DNA of 64,000 bases from JAOUEA01 sp035249905 (GTDB taxonomy: Bacteria; Actinomycetota; UBA4738; HRBIN12), in contig DATFFT010000011.1 of NCBI GenBank assembly GCA_035249905.1, positions 5,302-69,301 on the forward strand, in the 5' to 3' direction. The translations under genes and the position numbers were made by a program. This document shows positions 8,935-16,408 of the stretch, piece after piece (within the stretch, counting starts at the first letter, position 1; each line of letters opens with the position of its first letter). The notes below the pieces were generated by a model. It saw nothing but the letters and a program-made list of their open reading frames with translations, was not told the origin of the DNA and made no database searches.

Positions 8935-9831
8935 ATGACCGCACCTCCGGCGCCGCGTAGCGAGGTACTCGGGCCGTTCCGCCCCGTCGTCGACGAGGCG
9001 CTCGAGGGATACCTGGCCGAATGCTCGGCGGACCTCACGCGGCGAGACGTCAGAGCCGGCGCGCTCGTCGACGAGATCGCGCGGCTCGTCCGTGCGGGCG
9101 GGAAGCGCCTCAGGCCGGCGTTCTGCTTCTGGGGGTACCGTGCCGCTGGTCCTGCCGGGCCCGCCGCGATCGACGTCGGCGAACCCATCGTGCGGGCGGC
9201 ATCTGCGTTGGAGCTCCTGCACACGATGGCCCTGATCCACGACGATCTGATGGACGAAGCGACCGAGCGCCGGGGCGTGCCGTCGTCGGCTTCGCGCCTC
9301 ACCGGCCTTGCGGCCGACCGGGGCCTGCCCGCCGATCATCTTCGGTTCGGCCGGTCGGCCGCGCTCCTCGCGGGCGACCTCGCGGCCGTTCTCGGCGACC
9401 GGCTGTTGCTCACGAGCGGCTTCGACCCGCAGGCGATCGCCCGGGCGCTCGTTCCGTACCACGAGATGCGCATCGACATGGCCGCGGGTCAGTTCCTCGA
9501 CGTCGCGGGAACGGCAGACGGTCTCGTCGCGGCCTCCGCGGCCAGGTTGAAAGGAGGAAGCTACACGGTTGAGGGGCCGCTCCTGGTGGGGGCGGCGCTC
9601 GCCGGCGATCGCGACGACGTGCGTGAGGCCCTCCGGGCGTTCGGCGCCCCCCTCGGCGAGGCGTTCCAGCTCCGTGACGACCTCCTCGACGGCGAGGCAC
9701 TCCCCGGGGTCGCGCCCTCGGACGTGAACGCTCTCGTGGATCGCGCTCGCGCAGCCCTGCGCGACGCCCCGATCGATCCCGATGCCGCCGCCGGTCTCGA
9801 CGGCCTCGCGAGCCTGGTTGCGATGGCGTGA
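8935..9831 (+). CDS. Short polyprenyl diphosphate synthase
   Basis: The 298-residue protein has the two Asp-rich motifs of trans-isoprenyl diphosphate synthases: DDLMD in the first and DDLLD in the second, plus GGKRLRP near the N-terminus. These enzymes condense isopentenyl diphosphate onto allylic primers. The segment KGGSYTVEGPL resembles the actinobacterial farnesyl/geranylgeranyl synthase branch, so a C15-C20 product is likely, but chain length cannot be read with certainty. The C-terminus is shorter than usual after the second Asp motif. It is divergent from ctaAB, whose CtaB half needs farnesyl diphosphate. Confidence 0.88.
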   Translation: MTAPPAPRSEVLGPFRPVVDEALEGYLAECSADLTRRDVRAGALVDEIARLVRAGGKRLRPAFCFWGYRAAGPAGPAAIDVGEPIVRAASALELLHTMALIHDDLMDEATERRGVPSSASRLTGLAADRGLPADHLRFGRSAALLAGDLAAVLGDRLLLTSGFDPQAIARALVPYHEMRIDMAAGQFLDVAGTADGLVAASAARLKGGSYTVEGPLLVGAALAGDRDDVREALRAFGAPLGEAFQLRDDLLDGEALPGVAPSDVNALVDRARAALRDAPIDPDAAAGLDGLASLVAMA

Positions 9832-9844
9832 GGACGGTGTGCGG

Positions 9845-10270
9845 GTGAGCGAGGACCCCGGCGGCCTGCGACGCCGGTTCGGCGACGTCCCGACATGCCG
9901 CGTCGGCACGGTCCGCCCCGACGGGGGACCGCACCTGGCCCCCCGCTGGTTCACCTGGCGCGACGACGGGATCTGGGTCTCGACGCGGGTGGGTGACACG
10001 GTCTGGGAACACGCGGTCCGCGACCCTCGGATCTCGGTGCTGATCGATCGCGGGCGCGATTGGACCGAGCTCGCCGGCGTGCGGGTGGACGGGGTCGCCG
10101 AGGCCTTCCCGGCCGAGCACCCCGATCTGCGAGGTCCGATGTCGGCGTGGCACGAGAAGTACCGTCAGATGTTCGCGCGCGACGGCTTCGAGGGGTTCAC
10201 CCGCGACGTGCCGGCGCTCGGGTTCCTTCGGGTCGTGCCCGCCCGGGTCGACTCGTGGGACCATCGTTGA
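9845..10270 (+). CDS. Pyridoxamine 5'-phosphate oxidase-like flavin or F420 split-barrel protein
   Basis: This is a protein of about 141 residues with the split-barrel pattern: RVGTVRPDGGPHLAPRWFTW, then a strand, then ISVLIDRG. Members bind FMN, F420 or heme and catalyse small-molecule redox reactions. The substrate cannot be told. It follows the polyprenyl synthase closely. GTG 9839 and GTG 9845 are both possible, and GAGGA ten bases before the second favours it. It ends just before the regulatory gap of the menJ-nuo operon. Confidence 0.78.
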   Translation: MSEDPGGLRRRFGDVPTCRVGTVRPDGGPHLAPRWFTWRDDGIWVSTRVGDTVWEHAVRDPRISVLIDRGRDWTELAGVRVDGVAEAFPAEHPDLRGPMSAWHEKYRQMFARDGFEGFTRDVPALGFLRVVPARVDSWDHR

Positions 10271-10343
10271 GCCGCGTTGCCCGCCACGGAGGCTGCGGGT
10301 AGCGTGGGACTGCGCGTTCCGGCGCACTGCGGTAGCCTGACGA

Positions 10344-10361
10344 TTGTGAATCTTTTCACAA
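10344..10361. promoter_or_regulatory. Rex operator upstream of the menJ-nuoA-N operon
   Basis: The site TTGTGAATCTTTTCACAA is a perfect 7-base inverted repeat around a 4-base spacer. It matches the Rex operator form TGTGAA-N4-TTCACA known from Streptomyces and other Gram-positive bacteria. Rex is a repressor that binds DNA when the NADH/NAD+ ratio is low and releases it when NADH builds up. The site lies 32 bases before the GTG of the reductase gene that heads the complex I operon. A weak TAGCCT at 10333-10338 would put the transcription start on the operator. Confidence 0.85.
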
Positions 10362-10392
10362 GCTGTGCCCCGAGCGCGCAGGGGGGATCGAC

Positions 10393-11643
10393 GTGAACGC
10401 ACAGCTGGTCGAGACCGATGTGCTCGTGGTCGGGGGCGGGCCCGGTGGCGCGGCGGCCGCGTACTACGCGGCCCGACAGGGGCTCGACGTCACGGTCGTC
10501 GATCGATCGACGTTCCCTCGCGAGAAGGTCTGCGGCGACGGGTTGACCCCTCGTAGCGTCGCCGCCCTGCTCCGGATGGGGGTCGACACCGACGATCCGC
10601 GGTTCGTGCGCGTCCAGGGCCTGCGGGTGTACTCGCGCGACGCCGAGATCGAGCTCCCGTGGCCGGAGCTGTCCAGCTGGCCGGGGTACGGCCTGGTGAT
10701 GCCGCGGGCGGAGTTCGACCACCTGTTGATCCAACGTGCTCAGAAGGCGGGCGCTCGGTTCCTGGAACGGACCGAGGCCGTCGCACCGACGTTCCGGGAG
10801 AGCTGGGTGACCGGCGCCACCGTGCGACCCGCCGACGACAAACAGAGCGAGCCGACCGAGATCCGGGCGCGGTTCACGATCGCCGCCGACGGGGCGGCGA
10901 GCCGGTTCGCGAAACCGGCAGGCGTGCGGCGCGACGGTTCCCGCCCGCTCGGCATCGCGGCGCGCCGCTACTACCGCACCCCGTACGACCCGGGCCCCTG
11001 GTTCGAGTCATGGCTCGACCTCTGGGAGGGCGACCTGCTGCTTCCCGGGTACGGCTGGTTGTTCCCGATGACCGGTGGGCGCATCAATCTCGGGGCGGGC
11101 CTGCTGAACACGTTCAAGGACTTCAAGCAGGTCTCGGCCCAACGTCTGTTCGACGCGTTCGCGACGATGCTCCCCACCGCCTGGGAGATCTCCGAGGAGA
11201 CCGCCGAAGGCAGGGTGCTGTCGGGGCCACTGCCCATGAGCTTCGACCGGACCCCGCAGGCGGTGCCGGGCATGCTGCTGATCGGCGACGCCGCGGGGGC
11301 GGTCAACCCCTTCAACGGGGAAGGCATCGCCTACGCGATGGAGACCGGAGAGGTCGCGGCCGACCTCGTGCACGAGGCACTCGTCAAGGATCGGCCGGGC
11401 ATCACGATGATGTACCCCACCGTGCTTCGCGAGCGGTACGGGGACTACTTCCGGATCGGGCGCGGGTTCGCGAAGATCATCGGCCGCCCGGCGATCATGG
11501 GCCGCGCGACGAGGTACATGCTGCCCAGCCCCCGCGTGATGAGCTTCGCGTTGCGGGTGATGGGCAACCTCAGCGACGGGCCCGACGGCGACCGGCAGGA
11601 TCGCCTCTTCCATCTGATGCAGCGGATCGCGAGGGCGGCGTGA
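10393..11643 (+). CDS. menJ: Geranylgeranyl reductase family flavoprotein, probable menaquinone reductase (MenJ-like)
   Basis: The 416-residue FAD protein has an N-terminal dinucleotide motif VVGGGPGGAAAA, the CGDGLTPR segment of the family, and the second FAD motif LLIGDAAGAVNPFNGEG. Family members reduce isoprenoid double bonds; in mycobacteria MenJ saturates one unit of the menaquinone tail. The location between a Rex site and nuoA, with polyprenyl synthases on both sides, supports a menaquinone role over archaeal-type lipid or chlorophyll roles. A GTG start follows an AGGGGGG ribosome binding site. Sixteen bases separate it from nuoA. Confidence 0.88.
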   Translation: MNAQLVETDVLVVGGGPGGAAAAYYAARQGLDVTVVDRSTFPREKVCGDGLTPRSVAALLRMGVDTDDPRFVRVQGLRVYSRDAEIELPWPELSSWPGYGLVMPRAEFDHLLIQRAQKAGARFLERTEAVAPTFRESWVTGATVRPADDKQSEPTEIRARFTIAADGAASRFAKPAGVRRDGSRPLGIAARRYYRTPYDPGPWFESWLDLWEGDLLLPGYGWLFPMTGGRINLGAGLLNTFKDFKQVSAQRLFDAFATMLPTAWEISEETAEGRVLSGPLPMSFDRTPQAVPGMLLIGDAAGAVNPFNGEGIAYAMETGEVAADLVHEALVKDRPGITMMYPTVLRERYGDYFRIGRGFAKIIGRPAIMGRATRYMLPSPRVMSFALRVMGNLSDGPDGDRQDRLFHLMQRIARAA

Positions 11644-11659
11644 CCGATAGGATTCGCGC

Positions 11660-12112
11660 GTGCTGACCGACTACCTGCCGATCGTGGTGATGGCGGCGCT
11701 GGCGGTCCTGTTCGGCGTCGCCTCGCTCGTCGTCTCGCGCATGTTCCGTCCGCACCGGCCGAACCCGGTGAAGCTTTCCGCGTACGAGTCGGGAAACGAC
11801 CCCGTCCGGCTGCCCCGGGGCGAGAAGTTCAGCGTCAAGTTCTACGTCGTCGCGTTGCTGTTCATCATCTTCGACATCGAGGCGATCTTCCTGTTCCCGT
11901 GGGCCGTTCGGTTCCGCCAGCTCGGCCTGTTCGGGCTCGTGGAGATGGCGTTCTTCATCGGGCTGGTGTTCGTGGCCTACGTCTACATCTGGCGGATGGG
12001 CGGGTTCGACTGGGCCGGACGCGCGGAGACCCCGCCCGAGGAACGGACCGGGCGCGCGCACCCCGACCTCGAGCCGGCCCCGCGCGAGGAGGAGACCGCC
12101 GGTGCCCGTTGA
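11660..12112 (+). CDS. nuoA: NADH-quinone oxidoreductase subunit A (first set)
   Basis: This 150-residue membrane subunit has three helices, the ESGNDP loop typical of NuoA, and the FDIEAIFLFPWA motif. It belongs to the quinone-module side of the membrane arm. The C-terminal 35 residues are a polar tail (Glu/Pro/Arg-rich) that the second-set NuoA lacks. The GTG start is inferred from operon spacing. The end overlaps nuoB by 11 bases. Confidence 0.97.
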   Translation: MLTDYLPIVVMAALAVLFGVASLVVSRMFRPHRPNPVKLSAYESGNDPVRLPRGEKFSVKFYVVALLFIIFDIEAIFLFPWAVRFRQLGLFGLVEMAFFIGLVFVAYVYIWRMGGFDWAGRAETPPEERTGRAHPDLEPAPREEETAGAR

Positions 12113-12620
12113 GCGACTCGAAGGTGTGCACCTGGGCAAGGCCCCCGAGGAGGTGGAGGAAGAAGTCAGGCGCGGTGTGCTGTTGACCACGCTCGACCGG
12201 GCCGTCGGATGGGCTCGGAAGCAGTCGATGTGGCCGGCCACGTTCGGGCTGGCGTGTTGCGCGATCGAGATGATGTCGGCCGGCGCCGGGCGGTACGACC
12301 TTTCACGCTGGGGCATGGAGCTGTTCCGCGCGTCGCCGCGCCAGTCCGACCTGATGATCGTCGCCGGGCGGGTGAGCCAGAAGATGGCGCCGGTCCTGCG
12401 ACGCGTGTACGACCAGATGCCCGAGCCTCGCTGGGTGATCTCGATGGGGGTCTGTGCGAGCGCCGGCGGCATGTTCACGAACTACTCGATCGTGCAGGGC
12501 GTCGACACGATCGTGCCCGTCGACGTGTACGTGCCCGGGTGCCCGCCGAAGCCGGAGATGCTGATGCACGGCATCCTGAAGCTGCAGGAGAAGGTCCGCA
12601 CCACGGAGCCGTTCAAGTGA
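12102..12620 (+). CDS. nuoB: NADH-quinone oxidoreductase subunit B (first set)
   Basis: This 172-residue subunit carries the N2 4Fe-4S cluster that reduces quinone. The four expected ligands are present: Cys52-Cys53 (LACCAIE), Cys118 (MGVCAS) and Cys147 (PGCPPKP). The GTG start overlaps nuoA, and the stop overlaps nuoC by four bases, so translation is coupled. Confidence 0.98.
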   Translation: MPVERLEGVHLGKAPEEVEEEVRRGVLLTTLDRAVGWARKQSMWPATFGLACCAIEMMSAGAGRYDLSRWGMELFRASPRQSDLMIVAGRVSQKMAPVLRRVYDQMPEPRWVISMGVCASAGGMFTNYSIVQGVDTIVPVDVYVPGCPPKPEMLMHGILKLQEKVRTTEPFK

Positions 12621-13120
12621 CCCCCGCCGAGCTCGCCGAGCGCGTGCGGTCCCGGTGCCCAGACACGGTCGTGGCCCGCGGCGACGTGTCGACGATCGTC
12701 GACCGAGACGACCTGCTGGAGACGCTCGCGTGGCTCCGAGACGACGACGACCTCTCGCTCGGCTTCTGCTGCAGCGTCACGGCGACCGACTGGCCGGGAT
12801 CGGACCCGCGGCTGTGGGTGGCCTACGAGCTGCGCTCGATCGAACACCGGCACCGGCTTCGCGTGAAGGTCGGACTGGCCGAGGGCGACGCGCACGTGCC
12901 GAGCGTGTCGTCGCTGTACCCGACCGCGAACTGGCACGAGCGGGAGACGCACGACTTCTACGGCATCGTGTTCGACGGCCACCCCAACCCGCGCCCCTTG
13001 ATGCTGCCCGATGGGTGGGAGGGCTTCCCCTTGCTGAAGACCGAGGAGCTGGGTGGCGTGAACACCCGTTACAAGGGAGCGTTCATCCCGCCCGTCGACA
13101 CCCGGACGACGACGACCTGA
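12617..13120 (+). CDS. nuoC: NADH-quinone oxidoreductase subunit C (first set)
   Basis: The 167-residue soluble 30-kDa-type subunit has the family core WHERETHDFYGIVFDGHPNPRP. It helps hold NuoB and NuoD in the connecting module. The GTG start lies in the GTGA overlap with nuoB. The gene is separate from nuoD, unlike the CD fusion of enterobacteria. Confidence 0.96.
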   Translation: MTPAELAERVRSRCPDTVVARGDVSTIVDRDDLLETLAWLRDDDDLSLGFCCSVTATDWPGSDPRLWVAYELRSIEHRHRLRVKVGLAEGDAHVPSVSSLYPTANWHERETHDFYGIVFDGHPNPRPLMLPDGWEGFPLLKTEELGGVNTRYKGAFIPPVDTRTTTT

Positions 13121-13131
13121 GGGGATCCGAG

Positions 13132-14442
13132 ATGGCCGACGCTCCCACCCCCTCCGCCTCCGGCCGGCAGACCGGGATCGACGCGGGTCCCGGCGAGGCG
13201 TACGTCGACGAGCGCACGGGTGAGCTCCGACAGGAGACGATGATCATCAACATGGGGCCGCAGCACCCCTCGACGCACGGGGTGCTCCGGCTGCTGTTGG
13301 AGCTCGACGGCGAGACCGTGATCGGATGCACGCCGATCATCGGGTACCTGCACACCGGCATCGAGAAGAACACCGAGTACCGCACGTGGATGCAGGGCGT
13401 GACCTACGTGACGCGGGCCGACTACCTCTCCCCGTTCTTCAACGAGCTCGGATACTGCCTCGCCGTCGAGCGGCTGCTCGGCATCGAGGCGCCTCCTCGC
13501 GCCCAGGTGATCAGGGTGCTGATGAACGAGCTGAACCGCATCTCGTCGCACCTCGTATGGCTCGCGACCGGTGGCATGGAGCTGGGCGCCGTGAGCGTGA
13601 TGCTCTACGGCTTCCGTGAACGCGAGCTGCTGCTCGACATCTTCGAGGAGGCCACCGGCCTGCGCATGAACCATGCGTACATCCGGATCGGCGGGGTGAT
13701 CATGGACCTTCCCGACGAGGGCGTCCCGCACATCGAGCGGTTCCTCGAACAGATGCCGGCGCGCATCGACGACTACGAGCGGCTGCTCGACGAGAACCCG
13801 ATCTGGCTCGAGCGGAACGTCGGCGTGGGGACGCTCTCGGCCGACGATGCGCTCGCCCTCGGCGTCACGGGCCCCATGCTGCGCGCGGCCGGCGTGGCGA
13901 CCGACGTGCGCAAGGACGAGCCCTACTGCGGGTACGAGACCTACGACTTCAAGGTGCCGGTGGGAACGGGGGCCGACGCGTACACGCGCTACCGCCTGCG
14001 CATCGAGGAGATGCGCGAATCGATGAAGATCGTGCGCCAGTGCCTCGATCGGCTAGAGCCGGGCCCCGTGATGGTGCAGGACCCGAAGGTCGCATGGCCC
14101 GCGAAGCTGTCGGTGGGTCCCGACGGCATCGGCAACGACCCCGCGTACGTCCGCCACATCATGGAGGAGTCGATGGAGGCCCTGATCCATCACTTCAAGA
14201 TGGTGACCGAGGGCGTCGAGGTCCCGTCCGGCGAGGTGTACCAGGCCGTGGAGTCGCCGCGGGGAGAGCTCGGCTTCTACGTCGTCTCCGACGGCGGGCA
14301 CCGTCCCTACCGGGTGAAGATCCGCGACCCCTCGTTCGTGAACCTGCAGGCGGTCCCGGCGATGGTCGAAGGCTCGCTCGTCGCCGATACGATCGCGACG
14401 ATCGCATCGCTCGACCCCGTGATGGGCGGGGTGGACCGCTGA
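13132..14442 (+). CDS. nuoD: NADH-quinone oxidoreductase subunit D (only copy in the window)
   Basis: The 436-residue 49-kDa subunit forms the quinone pocket with NuoB. It has GPQHPSTHGVLR near residue 40, IGYLHTGIEKN and the C-terminal DPVMGGVDR. The N-terminal 30 residues are a low-complexity extension. No second nuoD exists in the second nuo set, so this copy may serve both complexes; that is inference. The ATG lies 11 bases after nuoC, and the stop overlaps nuoE (TGATG). Confidence 0.98.
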   Translation: MADAPTPSASGRQTGIDAGPGEAYVDERTGELRQETMIINMGPQHPSTHGVLRLLLELDGETVIGCTPIIGYLHTGIEKNTEYRTWMQGVTYVTRADYLSPFFNELGYCLAVERLLGIEAPPRAQVIRVLMNELNRISSHLVWLATGGMELGAVSVMLYGFRERELLLDIFEEATGLRMNHAYIRIGGVIMDLPDEGVPHIERFLEQMPARIDDYERLLDENPIWLERNVGVGTLSADDALALGVTGPMLRAAGVATDVRKDEPYCGYETYDFKVPVGTGADAYTRYRLRIEEMRESMKIVRQCLDRLEPGPVMVQDPKVAWPAKLSVGPDGIGNDPAYVRHIMEESMEALIHHFKMVTEGVEVPSGEVYQAVESPRGELGFYVVSDGGHRPYRVKIRDPSFVNLQAVPAMVEGSLVADTIATIASLDPVMGGVDR

Positions 14443-15029
14443 TGGCGATCTTCGAAGGCGAGCGGCTCGACGAGGCGCGAGCGATCATGGCCCGGTACCC
14501 AGACGGCCGCCGGCGGTCGGCCGTGATGCCGCTGCTCTACCTGGCGCAATCGGTCGAAGGGTCGGTCACGCGCGATGCGCTGCGCGAGATCGCCGAGCTG
14601 ATCGGCGTGCGAACCGCCGAGATCGAGGCGGTCGCCACGTTCTACACGATGCTTCGCCCGCGCCCGACGGGCACCCATCTGATCGCGGTGTGCACGAACC
14701 TGTCGTGCGCGCTGCTGGGCGGCAACGATCTGCTGGAGGCGGCCCACGAGGCGACCGGTGTCCCGGTCGGTGGGGAGATCAGCGACGACGGCGAGTTCAG
14801 CGTGCACGAGGAAGAATGCCTCGGCGTCTGCGAGCTTGCCCCGGTGATCCAGGTCAACGTCGCGAACCACGATCGCGTGACGCCCGAGCGCGTGCGCGAG
14901 ATCGTCGGGTCCCTGCGCTCGGGCGACGTTCCCGAGCCGGCCAGAGGGCCGGCGGTCGAGAGCTTCAAGGCGGCGTCGCGCATCTTGGCCGGGCTCGAAC
15001 CCCTGGCCGAGGAGGGGGCGACCGCGTGA
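14442..15029 (+). CDS. nuoE: NADH-quinone oxidoreductase subunit E
   Basis: The 195-residue 24-kDa-type subunit has a thioredoxin-like fold with the N1a 2Fe-2S ligands Cys84, Cys89, Cys126 and Cys130. It works with NuoF in NADH oxidation. The C-terminus has about 50 residues beyond the core, which may pack on NuoF. Translation overlaps nuoD by one base and nuoF by four. Confidence 0.97.
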   Translation: MAIFEGERLDEARAIMARYPDGRRRSAVMPLLYLAQSVEGSVTRDALREIAELIGVRTAEIEAVATFYTMLRPRPTGTHLIAVCTNLSCALLGGNDLLEAAHEATGVPVGGEISDDGEFSVHEEECLGVCELAPVIQVNVANHDRVTPERVREIVGSLRSGDVPEPARGPAVESFKAASRILAGLEPLAEEGATA

Positions 15030-16408
15030 GCGAGTCGCAGAGGGTGCTCACCGCCCACTGGCACGACCCGAGCGTGATCCCGCTCGCCGGGTACGAAGCC
15101 GCCGGAGGCTACCGGGCGCTTCGAGCGTCGCTCGGCATGAGCGCCGACGAGCTGATCCAGGTCGTGAAGGATTCGGGGCTCCGCGGACGGGGCGGGGCCG
15201 GGTTCCCCACGGGCATGAAGTGGTCGTTCGTGCCCCGGGACTCCGGCAAGCCGACCTTCGTGACCGTGAACTTCGACGAATCCGAGCCCGGCACGTGCAA
15301 CAACCGCGAGCTCGTCGAACGTGAGCCGCACGCCCTGATCGAGGGATCGGCGATCGCGGCTCGCGCGATCGACTGCCACCTCGCCTTCATCTACGTGCGT
15401 GGCGAGTACCTGTGGCAGGGCCAGGTGCTGCAACGGGCGCTGGACGAGGCCTACGCAGCCGGCTACCTGGGGCGCGGCATCATGGGCGGCGACTACGACC
15501 TCGACGTCGTGCTCCACCGCGGCGCCGGTGCATACATCTGCGGCGAGGAGACCGCCCTGCTCTCGAGCCTCGAGGGGTTCCGCGGCCAGCCCCGTCTGCG
15601 GCCGCCCTTCCCCGCCGTCGAGGGCCTCTACGAGTCGCCGACCGTGATCAACAACGTCGAGACCCTGATGAACGTGCCGCACATCGTGAACAACGGTGCG
15701 GACTGGTTCAAGTCGATCGGAACCGAGAAGGCTCCCGGCACGAAGGTGTTCACGATCTCGGGCAAGGTCGAGCGTCCCGGCAACTACGAGCTGCCCATGG
15801 GCACGCCGATGCGCACGTTGCTCGAGGAGCACGCCGGCGGCGTGCTGGGCGGGAGGGCGCTCAAGGCCTGGACGCCTGGCGGTTCCTCGACTCCGTTCCT
15901 CACGGCCGACCACATCGATGTCGGCCTCGACTTCGAGTCCGTGATGGAGGCGGGTTCGCTGCTCGGCACCGGCGCGATCATGGTGCTCGACGAGACCGAC
16001 TGCATGGTGGAGGCCGCCCGGCGGCTCGTCGAGTTCTACGCCCATGAGTCGTGCGGCAAGTGCACGCCATGTCGTGAGGGCACCTGGTGGGCCTCCCGGG
16101 TGCTGGGGCGCATCGAGTCCGGACACGGCCACGAGGAAGACCTGCCGGTCATGGCCGACATGGGCGAGCACATCCTGTTCCGCGCGTTCTGCGCGCTCGC
16201 CGACGGCGCGGTCTCGCCGATCCAGTCGACGCTGAAGCACTTCATGGACGAGTACGACGCCCACATCCGCGAGGGGCGCTGCCCGGTGACGGGCAGGGGC
16301 CCGGGCCGCGAGCGCGGCGGCGATCATCCCGCCGAGGACGATCGTGCCGCACCTGACGTGACGTTCGCGGGGGCCGGTCCGTTCGAGATCCAGGGGGCCC
16401 CGTCGTGA
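15026..16408 (+). CDS. nuoF: NADH-quinone oxidoreductase subunit F (NADH and FMN site)
   Basis: The 460-residue 51-kDa subunit takes hydride from NADH onto FMN. It shows the nucleotide motif GRGGAGFPTGMKW, the FMN-region ICGEETALL, and the N3 4Fe-4S ligands Cys343, Cys346, Cys349 and Cys389 (ESCGKCTPC and FCALADG). A low-complexity acidic tail follows the core. The GTG start overlaps nuoE by four bases. Confidence 0.98.
   Translation: MSESQRVLTAHWHDPSVIPLAGYEAAGGYRALRASLGMSADELIQVVKDSGLRGRGGAGFPTGMKWSFVPRDSGKPTFVTVNFDESEPGTCNNRELVEREPHALIEGSAIAARAIDCHLAFIYVRGEYLWQGQVLQRALDEAYAAGYLGRGIMGGDYDLDVVLHRGAGAYICGEETALLSSLEGFRGQPRLRPPFPAVEGLYESPTVINNVETLMNVPHIVNNGADWFKSIGTEKAPGTKVFTISGKVERPGNYELPMGTPMRTLLEEHAGGVLGGRALKAWTPGGSSTPFLTADHIDVGLDFESVMEAGSLLGTGAIMVLDETDCMVEAARRLVEFYAHESCGKCTPCREGTWWASRVLGRIESGHGHEEDLPVMADMGEHILFRAFCALADGAVSPIQSTLKHFMDEYDAHIREGRCPVTGRGPGRERGGDHPAEDDRAAPDVTFAGAGPFEIQGAPS

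Noticed and set aside
10277..10305. TTGCCC-17-TAGCGT as the main promoter of the menJ-nuo operon
   Set aside because: Spacing is good, but the hexamers are weak and the Rex site would be about 40 bases downstream of the -10 box. It cannot be preferred over TAGCCT at 10333 without mapping.
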